Assembly: GCF_012912005.1 (NCBI RefSeq)
Contig: NZ_JABBEA010000016.1
Location: forward strand, 62,001 to 126,000
Length of the DNA stretch: 64,000 nucleotides
Source: Paenibacillus sp. SZ31
GTDB lineage: Bacteria; Bacillota; Bacilli; Paenibacillales; Paenibacillaceae
Reading direction: 5' to 3'
Shown: positions 54,401 to 61,522 of the stretch, piece after piece
Position numbering within the stretch: the stretch's first letter is position 1
Layout of the letters: each line of letters begins with the position of its first letter
Position numbers and translations under genes: made by a program
Notes under the pieces: generated by a model
Databases searched by the model: none
What the model saw: only the letters and a program-made list of their open reading frames with translations
What the model was told of the DNA's origin: nothing

Positions 54401-54563
54401 GCATTCCCTTATCGCAACGCAGGTTATCTCTGGAATCAGACAACAGGCAGGTGTCAATCTGCCGCTACGTAAAATATTTGATGCGCCTACCATTCGTGAA
54501 TTGTCCGAAGTGATTGAGAATCTGTTATTGGAAGCGAATGGATATTCTACGGAGGGTAATTAA
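51468..54563 (+). CDS. NRPS2: degenerate C-A(Gln predicted)-T (1032 aa)
   Basis: ATG 51468 follows AGGAGG. The first 430 residues have condensation-domain motifs C1 ('LSPQQKRLHELN') and C2 ('KYSTLRTSIE'). At the place of the catalytic HHxxxDG, however, stands 'LAFDPQFSDIE' (132-142), so this domain should be inactive. The adenylation domain at about 450-935 has TSGSTG at 599-604 and 'KTGDRVRY'. Pocket residues read D-A-W-Q-F-G-L-I-D, the known glutamine code. Ser980 in GGHSLIA is the carrier site. The trailing C domain of NRPS1 can supply the missing condensation activity. The stop codon is directly followed by the GTG of NRPS3. Confidence 0.9.
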   Translation: MENVMLGYPLSPQQKRLHELNNNGLTSLVPNVIAVNIEGECSNGQIELAVKRIAEKYSTLRTSIEADPNYGVHLQKVDSETRSRFRTAYSDESIQEQDIQGLIQKELGTWTDDYSLEAINVDLSERSKVLILAFDPQFSDIEPAVILEDLSQLIAAEVDPELLEEEVPYYAVSEWLNDLLTNDEHAEERSFWNNKRFDHINKQLSMASGSGSPSITMASFPVEGSPELWAELEKVAEKAGSTIDNVTLACWNLTLHLLGEDKELTVGVHTRGRQDEDLEKVVGALNRYVPLYSSWKEDDTLAQFLHRTTSEAKDSAEYADYFDFKMFGRSDSSQSVFSYGFESRDASSVVESSGHTFRVVYQSEQIEPVHLGLNIQQYPERRDIVLRYNEEVYTPTEIGYVADIFTHICNNAYVNLAEPVSTNIIPDHLTVALQSILQGEVREYATSTLVEMLDEQALKTPDQIAVVSGNTLLTFREIHEKSRQLAHYLQRTRSVGHGDVVGVSVERSPELVIALLSVLRAGAAYVPLDPDYPNERLSYIRENARIETVLLLNQNNERLNSLFANPVFLEEEGEVIANEPTDAPAIGVDARDIAYILYTSGSTGRPKGVKVSHQAISNHMHWMNNEFPLTGEDAVLQKTSINFDASVWEFYAPLTTGARLVLAEPDKHADPDYLLDIIHKERITTLQVVPTMLQALVEKETLSSAPLKRVFSGGERLGIPLQKAFFAGSNAQLINLYGPTEASIDTTYHICDKDNVHETIGRPIHNTNLLVLDSNLNLVPPGVAGELYISGKGLADGYVDEHLNDQAFLARSYAPDNVMYKTGDRVRYFSDGHIEYIGRVDRQVKLRGYRIELGEIEKVLNEHPHVRLAAAKLLEKTESLLAAYVELDSAGEIKDVKQWISSALPEYMIPNVIQVLDHLPLLSNGKMDYHALPDVDVSSGAEYAAPTTTVEQIVAQIWRTVLKREQISIDENFFALGGHSLIATQVISGIRQQAGVNLPLRKIFDAPTIRELSEVIENLLLEANGYSTEGN

Positions 54564-57500
54564 GTGAAAAAATCTGGTGCAGTACTGAACAAAAGCGAAC
54601 TGATTGATCGAATATTAAGTCAGATGAACGTGACCAATACAGTAGAGCGCACTTCTCGCGACATCAATCACTTTCCGCTATCTTTTGCTCAGAAGAGGTT
54701 GTGGCTTCAGCAGCAGATTGAGCCGGCAAGTACGGCATATAACATGGTATTCGCTAATGAGATTGTGGGAGAGTTCGATAAGTCTGCATTTGAACAAGCC
54801 ATCGGACTGCTGGTGGAGAGGCAAGAGGCATTACAAGTTCGGATTGATGCTGAAGAAGGCATACCGTATCAATATATTCAGGAAGACCAACCGGATTATG
54901 AATGGGTTGATAGTTCGATGTATCCGGGCGATCAGGCCAATAGGAAGATTGTAGATAGAATTGAAAGGGCCGATGGCCCTTTTGATTTTACCCGGGACAG
55001 ACTGTGCAGATTCAAAGTGTTTAAGCTGAACGATCAGCGCCATATTTTTGTTCTGATGATGCATCATATCATCTCGGATGGTCAATCGATCGAGATCATA
55101 CGAAGAGACCTGTTATCTTATTATGAACATTTCCGTGGATTGGGCTCATTGCCATCATATAGTCCTTCCGCGACCCAATATATAGATTACTCGGTATGGC
55201 AGAATCAATTACTGGAAAGTAACGAGTTTGCTAATCAGAAGAGGTACTGGCTCGATCAACTGAAGGAACACTCCTATACGCTCAATTTGCCATATGACCA
55301 TGAGCGTCCACAGAAACGGAGTGAAGAGGGGATATCAATATACTTCACGATTCCAGCACCTCTTACCAGCAGATTAAGAGAGATTTCGGAGAAGCATCAT
55401 TCCACGCTATTTATGGTGATGTATACCTGTTTTGCGATTTTGTTACGTAAGTATTCGGGTGAAACGGATCTGATGATCGGGACGCCTGTCTCCAATCGGC
55501 CCCAGTCCGATCTGGAGAAGATTGTTGGTTTCTTTGTCAATACACTCGTACTGCGTAGCCGTATTGATGATCAGCAATCATTTCTGGAACACCTGGACGC
55601 TTCCAAAAATACGATCCTTGATGCGTTCGACCATCAGGATGTACCGATTGATCTATTGTTCGATGATCTGACCCAATCCAGAACAACGGGATATTCGCCA
55701 TTGTTTCAGGTTATGTTCAGTCTGGCGAAGGCGAATCAGATCGAACAGAATGATCAACAGGCCGTGTTCAGGGAAATCAAGCTGAAGCAGAACAACACAT
55801 CCAAATTCGATATGTCTCTGGACTTAACGGAAGATCTGGATGTGATTAAGGGGACGTTTGAATGTAGTCGGGATCTGTTCCACGTGAGTACGATTGAACG
55901 CTGGGCCAGTAATTTTATAGCGCTGCTTGAACATATTGTGGATCATCCAGGGAAGCCAATCGCAGGGGTTGGAGCCGTTAGTGATGAAGAACGACAGAAG
56001 GTTCTATATGAATGGAACGATACCGTAATGGATTACCCTGGTCATATCTGTGTACAACATCTGTTTGAAGCATCTGTAACCCGAGCCCCGGATAAGGTGG
56101 CTGTGGTATATGGGGGAGAACAATTATCTTATCGGGATCTGGACCGCCAAGCGAATCAATTGGCTCATCTTCTGATCGAAAAGGGAATTGGACCTGACAA
56201 GGCGGTAGCCATTGGTATAGAACGTTCGCTGCATTTACCCATTGCCCTTCTTGCCGTGTTAAAAGCGGGAGGAGCTATCGTACCTCTGGATCTGGATGCA
56301 CCTGTGGAGCGAAATCGTCACATGTTAACAGATTCGGGAGCGTGCATCTGTCTCATCAATACGAATACGTTACCGATTCCGGATGATGTTGCCGTTCTGA
56401 TCGACGTCTCTCAACCTGAAATGTATATGGACAAGCCGATAACAGTTCCGTCGACACCAGTGGGGCCTGATCATCTGGTAGCTATTTATTATACGTCAGG
56501 CACTACAGGGAAACCCAAAGGGGTATCTGTGCGGCACCAGGGGTGGGTGAACCGTATCTGCTGGATGCAGCACCAATTCAAGCTGGAATCCCATGAAACG
56601 GTACTTCAGAAAACAACCCTGACCTTTGATGATGTCGGTCTTGAATATTTCTGGACATGGATGGCAGGTGCCAGGGTAGCACTGTTGGAACCAGGATTTC
56701 ATCGTGATCCGTATGCGATCATTCAAGCTTTGAAGCAATATGAAGTGGCCATCGTCTTTTTTGTTCCGAGCATGTTGAAGATGATTTTGGAGCGAATTGA
56801 TGTGGCGGATCTGGAACAATTAGCATCATTACGGGATGTATTCTCCAGTGGAGAGGCATTGAAGCCCGAGATGGTTGCAGCGTTCCACAACCATCTTCCC
56901 GAGCGTAATCTGCATAACAGTTACGGGGTAACCGAAGTTTCCATTGATTCGACCATTCATATGAATGTGCAGCTGGAAGGTCAGCGCGCTCGAAGAAATA
57001 TATCCATTGGTCGTCCAATCGGGAACAATTTCATCTACGTTCTGGACGAAATGCAGAAACCAGTGCCCATTGGGGTTCAGGGTCATTTGTATATTGGTGG
57101 TGTTGGTCTGGCGAGAGGTTACTATGGAGATCCCGTAAAGACCGAACAGGCTTTCTTTGCAAATCCGTTTACGGATGGACGGATGTACAGAACGGGCGAC
57201 ATTGCTTATTACGATGCCACTGGCAAGTTATACATTGTCGGACGAATAGACAACCAATTGAAGATCAGAGGCATGCGTGTAGAATTGGGGGAAATCACCG
57301 ATGTAATCTCCAGACACGCTGATATTCAGGAGTGTGCGATGCTGGCTGAGAGATGGGGAGATGATGAAGAACTGTCACTGAGTGCTTACATTCAGCTGAC
57401 TCCATCCTCTGAGATTCTCAGTACGGATCTTCGCAACTTCTGCCGAACCCTGCTGCCGAGTCACATGATTCCCTCACGTTTCATTACGATTGAACGTATT

Positions 57501-58589
57501 CCTCTCAACAGTAATGGCAAGTTGGACAAGGCAGCGCTGAAGCATCTGGACCGTGGTACATTGAACGATTATATCGCTGCTCCACAGGATGAGTTGGAAG
57601 AAAAGGTCATGCAGATTTTCATGGATATCCTTGGCGTGGACACCATCCATCTGCATGAAAGCTTTTTCGATCAGGGTGGACATTCCATCAAAGCCGTCCG
57701 TCTAATGGATGTTCTGAACAGAACATTCCAGACCGAGCTATCCGTGATCACCTTGTTTGATTACTCCACCGTGACCGAGATTGCACATATCATTCGGGAG
57801 GGGGATTTGCCCCAAGATCAATCGATTGTTGTGTTGAAAGAAGAAGGTCTTGCGGATGCAACTCCACTGTTTCTTATTCCGACGGGTGGCGGCAACCTGA
57901 TCAATTATTATGAGTTGGTTAGCCAGCTGGAAGGCCTGAATATATACGGATTTGTGCCAAAAGGATATGAAAACGACGACGAACCGCTCTATACCGTTCA
58001 GGAACTGGCCCATTATTATTATGGTGTTCTTACGCAATTGAATCCGATAGGCCCGTACCGATTGCTGGGTTGGTCCTTTGGTGGCAATGTGGCCTTTGAG
58101 ATGGCGCGGATCATCGAAGATGCAGGACAGCAGCTGGAGTGGCTGATCATTCTGGATGCACCTGCCCGAAGCCATGAACGGGATGTTCGTCCAATAAACA
58201 AGATGGAGGTTCTTGCCGAATTAGCACAAAACAATGGGTATGAGTTCAAGCACAATGCAGACTATGAAGCTCAGTTACAAGAAGCTATGAATCATTTCCC
58301 TGGTGAAAACACGCTTAGACATTTGAAAGTGCGCCTGGCCAATGAAGTGGCTTTTGATAACTACTATTCAGCAGAACCGATTCGGTCCGACATCCATCTG
58401 TTGTACGCAACCGCTCAGGATGAACGAACTCCAGTTCCGTTAACGGATGCACAGGTTTGGCACGCCAAGACGACAGGCACATGCACTTCAACGCCTATTC
58501 CAGGTCATCATGAGAATCTGATCGACTACAATCATGCTGTGAATGTGGCCCAATATGTGAATCGAATGGTGAAGGGATGGATCAGATGA
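54564..58589 (+). CDS. NRPS3: C-A(unassigned)-T-TE terminal module (1341 aa)
   Basis: The GTG start follows GGAGGG with no gap from NRPS2. Condensation domain at about 35-470 (HHIISDG at 167-173). Adenylation domain at about 490-990 (TSGTTG at 644-649, 'YRTGDIAYY', 'NSNGKLDK'). Carrier Ser1041 in GGHSIKA. Type-I thioesterase at about 1085-1340 with GWSFGG, Ser1171, and a late 'GHHENLI' His. Pocket residues read D-D-L-F-F-S-S-I-D, which matches no code I know. Asp235 implies an alpha-amino acid, and the last part resembles some diaminobutyrate codes. The TE releases the product by hydrolysis or cyclisation. Overlap with the aminotransferase gene suggests coupled translation and a diaminobutyrate substrate. 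Confidence 0.92.
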   Translation: MKKSGAVLNKSELIDRILSQMNVTNTVERTSRDINHFPLSFAQKRLWLQQQIEPASTAYNMVFANEIVGEFDKSAFEQAIGLLVERQEALQVRIDAEEGIPYQYIQEDQPDYEWVDSSMYPGDQANRKIVDRIERADGPFDFTRDRLCRFKVFKLNDQRHIFVLMMHHIISDGQSIEIIRRDLLSYYEHFRGLGSLPSYSPSATQYIDYSVWQNQLLESNEFANQKRYWLDQLKEHSYTLNLPYDHERPQKRSEEGISIYFTIPAPLTSRLREISEKHHSTLFMVMYTCFAILLRKYSGETDLMIGTPVSNRPQSDLEKIVGFFVNTLVLRSRIDDQQSFLEHLDASKNTILDAFDHQDVPIDLLFDDLTQSRTTGYSPLFQVMFSLAKANQIEQNDQQAVFREIKLKQNNTSKFDMSLDLTEDLDVIKGTFECSRDLFHVSTIERWASNFIALLEHIVDHPGKPIAGVGAVSDEERQKVLYEWNDTVMDYPGHICVQHLFEASVTRAPDKVAVVYGGEQLSYRDLDRQANQLAHLLIEKGIGPDKAVAIGIERSLHLPIALLAVLKAGGAIVPLDLDAPVERNRHMLTDSGACICLINTNTLPIPDDVAVLIDVSQPEMYMDKPITVPSTPVGPDHLVAIYYTSGTTGKPKGVSVRHQGWVNRICWMQHQFKLESHETVLQKTTLTFDDVGLEYFWTWMAGARVALLEPGFHRDPYAIIQALKQYEVAIVFFVPSMLKMILERIDVADLEQLASLRDVFSSGEALKPEMVAAFHNHLPERNLHNSYGVTEVSIDSTIHMNVQLEGQRARRNISIGRPIGNNFIYVLDEMQKPVPIGVQGHLYIGGVGLARGYYGDPVKTEQAFFANPFTDGRMYRTGDIAYYDATGKLYIVGRIDNQLKIRGMRVELGEITDVISRHADIQECAMLAERWGDDEELSLSAYIQLTPSSEILSTDLRNFCRTLLPSHMIPSRFITIERIPLNSNGKLDKAALKHLDRGTLNDYIAAPQDELEEKVMQIFMDILGVDTIHLHESFFDQGGHSIKAVRLMDVLNRTFQTELSVITLFDYSTVTEIAHIIREGDLPQDQSIVVLKEEGLADATPLFLIPTGGGNLINYYELVSQLEGLNIYGFVPKGYENDDEPLYTVQELAHYYYGVLTQLNPIGPYRLLGWSFGGNVAFEMARIIEDAGQQLEWLIILDAPARSHERDVRPINKMEVLAELAQNNGYEFKHNADYEAQLQEAMNHFPGENTLRHLKVRLANEVAFDNYYSAEPIRSDIHLLYATAQDERTPVPLTDAQVWHAKTTGTCTSTPIPGHHENLIDYNHAVNVAQYVNRMVKGWIR

Positions 58590-59863
58590 CTTTTGAAACG
58601 ATGGAATCCAATGTGAGAAGTTATTGCAGACATTTCCCGGCCGTATTTGATAAAGCCAAAGATGATCAACTCTATACCGTGGATGGTCGTCCGTATATTG
58701 ATTTCTTTGCAGGTGCTGGTGCACTTAACTATGGACATAACAATGAATATATCAAAAACGAAATCATGGCCTACATTGAATCGGATCGAATTATGCATGG
58801 GCTCGATATGTACACGCAAGCGAAGCTTGATTTTATTGAATATTTCTCTGAATCGGTACTGAAGAAAAAAGGGATGGAATACAAGCTTCAATTCTGCGGC
58901 CCTACCGGAACCAATGCGGTAGAAGCTGCGTTGAAGCTGGCACGCAAATATACGGGGCGGTCGGGTGTGTTTTCTTTCATGGGCGGTTATCATGGTATGT
59001 CCCTGGGGAGTCTGGCCGTGACCAGTAATCGGGACAGCCGACAGGGTGCAGGCAGAGCATTAGACGGTGTAACCTTTATTCCATATCCGAATGAGCATAA
59101 TCATTATTTTGATAGTGCTGCCTACATCGAATATATTTTGGAAGATACCCACTCGGGTATTGAGAAGCCGGCTGCCATCATATTGGAGACGGTACAGGCA
59201 GAGGGTGGTATCTATGTTGCGGAGACTTCGTGGTTGAAGAAAATCAGGGCCATCTGTGATCGCTACGACATATTGTTAATATGCGACGATGTGCAGGTGG
59301 GATGCGGTAGAACGGGGCCGTTCTTCTCCTACGAGCGAGCCGAGATACTTCCTGATCTGGTCGTTCTCTCCAAATCTATTAGCGGGTATGGATTGCCGAT
59401 GTCCTTGTTGTTGATGAAGCCGCATCTCGATATCTGGAATCCGGGCGAACATAATGGAACCTTTCGCGGGAACCAGCTGGCCTTTATCGCAGCCAAAGCA
59501 GCACTGGAATACAGGGAACAGGTGTCTCTGGAAGAGCAGGTGTATGCGAAAGAGACCATGTTGAAGCAGGTATGGCAGGAGGAAATATCGACACAGTACC
59601 CCAACATTGATATTCGGGGAATTGGTCTGATCTGGGGACTGGATTTCTCCAAATTCGAACCGGATATTGCGGCAAAGGTGCAGAAGGCTTGCTACGAGCG
59701 TGGACTTATTGTAGAGCGAGTAGGCAGGCATGATAGCGTGGTTAAGGTCATGCCTCCATTGAACATCTCCAATCACAATTTGCGAAAAGGAATCGACATC
59801 CTGAAGGAAAGCATTGCTTCGGTGTTGACGTTGCAAGAGGAGAAGGTTGTACAAAAGATTTAA
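58586..59863 (+). CDS. L-2,4-diaminobutyrate:2-oxoglutarate aminotransferase (EctB-type)
   Basis: I chose ATG 58586, which overlaps the NRPS3 stop (ATGA) and has AAGGG nine bases upstream; an ATG at 58577 would touch the ribosome site. The 425-residue class-III PLP enzyme starts 'MTFETMESNVRSYCRHFP' and continues 'YIDFFAGAGALNYGHNN', which is characteristic of EctB/Dat enzymes. Lys263 in 'VLSKSISGYG' should bind PLP. 'ETVQAEGGIYVA' and 'DDVQVGCGRTG' are also family motifs. The reaction forms L-2,4-diaminobutyrate from aspartate semialdehyde and glutamate. No ectA or ectC is adjacent, so it supplies a building block for the peptide rather than ectoine (inferred). Confidence 0.9.
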   Translation: MTFETMESNVRSYCRHFPAVFDKAKDDQLYTVDGRPYIDFFAGAGALNYGHNNEYIKNEIMAYIESDRIMHGLDMYTQAKLDFIEYFSESVLKKKGMEYKLQFCGPTGTNAVEAALKLARKYTGRSGVFSFMGGYHGMSLGSLAVTSNRDSRQGAGRALDGVTFIPYPNEHNHYFDSAAYIEYILEDTHSGIEKPAAIILETVQAEGGIYVAETSWLKKIRAICDRYDILLICDDVQVGCGRTGPFFSYERAEILPDLVVLSKSISGYGLPMSLLLMKPHLDIWNPGEHNGTFRGNQLAFIAAKAALEYREQVSLEEQVYAKETMLKQVWQEEISTQYPNIDIRGIGLIWGLDFSKFEPDIAAKVQKACYERGLIVERVGRHDSVVKVMPPLNISNHNLRKGIDILKESIASVLTLQEEKVVQKI

Positions 59864-59889
59864 CTTTCTAAAATAGATCATTCGATTGA

Positions 59890-59925
59890 AACAAGCGGAG
59901 CAGGAATGACTTCGCTTGTCTTCAT
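59890..59925 (+). terminator. Weak hairpin between aminotransferase and MFS genes
   Basis: ACAAGCG pairs with CGCTTGT across 16 bases, followed by a T-rich but broken tail. It could partly terminate or process the transcript before the exporter gene. Confidence 0.4.
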
Positions 59926-59990
59926 TCTTTATAGCCGGATGGAAGAGATGGATGAATGAGATACAGGTTCAACGTAGGCGGAGGTGAGCC

Positions 59991-61334
59991 ATGGAGATTT
60001 TCAAAAACAAGAACTTCAGTTTGATGTTTTTTGGCAGAATCTTGACCAATATTGGAGATAGTTTATACGCGGTATCCGCCATGTGGCTGGTCTACAATCT
60101 GGGAGGATCCTCATTTTATACAGGACTCGCGGGTTTTTTGTCCATTTTGCCGAAAATTATTCAACTGTTATCCGGACCAATGATAGATCGGATTCCGATT
60201 CGGGGGATTCTCGTCTATAGTCAGTTAATTCAGGCTGTATTGTTATTAATTGTGCCGATTGCAGCGTACTATGATTTTCTGAGCGTAGGCTTGGTATTGG
60301 TGATCACCCCTATTCTGAACATCTGTAATACCTGGGTGTATCCGGTTCAGATGTCAGCTCTGCCAAGAGTCTTGGAGAAACACCAACTTACGCAGGGCAA
60401 TTCTCTGTTCTCCATCGCTTATCAGGGTATCGATGTGGCTTGCAATGCCATCTCCGGGATCCTCATTGTTGCACTGGGCGCGGTATCTCTGTATTTTTGG
60501 AATGCCATCGGTTTCTTCATAGGTGCGCTGTTATTCTCCCAATTGCGGATTGCTCCTTATATCATGGAATCGAAAATGAAGAAGGAACAGGATACATACG
60601 ATGAGATCATTGAACCGGTGAACAAGAGTACACCGTCAAGAATGCGTTTGTTTTTTCGAAATTACACGGATGATTTATTGAGCGGAATCATGCTGCTTAC
60701 ACGGTCGGCATTGGCCAAATTGCTCTTTGGCATTATGGTTATTAATGCTGCGGGAGGAGCGACATTCAGTGTGCTACCCATATACAGTGATGAGATCGGC
60801 GGAGCTGGTATCTACGGGTTGATGCTGATGGCACAGGCGCTCGGTAGCGTCATTGGCGCAACATGTGCACCGTATCTCAGACTGGAAAATGTGCGTTTGG
60901 GTCGGTTGTATTCTGTGGCATACATCATCTCCGGGATCGCTTGGATCGGATGTATATTTACCCCATGGAGCTGGCTGAGCATTCTGGTATACGGACTGGC
61001 CTGGGTTCCCGGCGGAGCCGTTAACGTCATCATCAATACCGTTGTGCAGAAGGGGGTGCCGCAGCAATATTTGGGTTTGGTTTTCTCCGCGACGATGGCT
61101 TTAAGCGGCATAGCTATGCCAATAGGCAGCTTGATCGGCGGTACGTTGGGGGTCTGGCTACAGAGTTCTACAGTCATTACCTTATGTGGAATTACCGTTG
61201 TTTTGGTAGGTGTATACTGGATGTTCGATCGCGTATCCCGCAACCTTCCTAAGACGGAGCAACTGGATGAAGGATATTTCAATTTCACACCACGTGGCGG
61301 CACGGCTCGCTCCAATAGCGAAATGGGGGTTTAA
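59991..61334 (+). CDS. MFS exporter of the NRPS cluster
   Basis: The ATG follows GGAGGTGAG. The 447-residue protein has about 12 membrane segments with a polar central loop ('KKEQDTYDEIIEPVNKST'). The N-terminal 'NKNFSLMFFGRILTNIGDSL' and 'LSGPMIDRIPIRGIL' (MFS motif A variant) match the enterobactin-exporter/macrolide-efflux-like group of MFS transporters. The C-terminal tail is polar. It is 127 bases downstream of the aminotransferase gene and last in the cluster, so it most likely exports the peptide or gives self-protection; this is inferred from position. Confidence 0.87.
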   Translation: MEIFKNKNFSLMFFGRILTNIGDSLYAVSAMWLVYNLGGSSFYTGLAGFLSILPKIIQLLSGPMIDRIPIRGILVYSQLIQAVLLLIVPIAAYYDFLSVGLVLVITPILNICNTWVYPVQMSALPRVLEKHQLTQGNSLFSIAYQGIDVACNAISGILIVALGAVSLYFWNAIGFFIGALLFSQLRIAPYIMESKMKKEQDTYDEIIEPVNKSTPSRMRLFFRNYTDDLLSGIMLLTRSALAKLLFGIMVINAAGGATFSVLPIYSDEIGGAGIYGLMLMAQALGSVIGATCAPYLRLENVRLGRLYSVAYIISGIAWIGCIFTPWSWLSILVYGLAWVPGGAVNVIINTVVQKGVPQQYLGLVFSATMALSGIAMPIGSLIGGTLGVWLQSSTVITLCGITVVLVGVYWMFDRVSRNLPKTEQLDEGYFNFTPRGGTARSNSEMGV

Positions 61335-61383
61335 CGCTGACACAGCATAATAAGCCCGTCGTTTATCTCTAAATTTCATATGT

Positions 61384-61460
61384 GAAAAAAATAAAAAAGG
61401 CACCTCCAGAATGGTATGAGGATAACGATTGGTTATCCCGTACCTGTTCCGTGAGGTGCC
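61384..61460 (-). terminator. Terminator of the CAP-SLH gene
   Basis: Outer pairs GGCACCTC (61399-61406) and GAGGTGCC (61453-61460) enclose a second perfect stem GGATAAC/GTTATCC (61420-61438). On the minus strand a T-rich run (61384-61398) follows. Confidence 0.75.
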
Positions 61461-61522
61461 CTATTTAGGTTAGTTCATATTGAATGCTACCTGAGTAATG
61501 GCACATTACAGGTTAATTGTTG

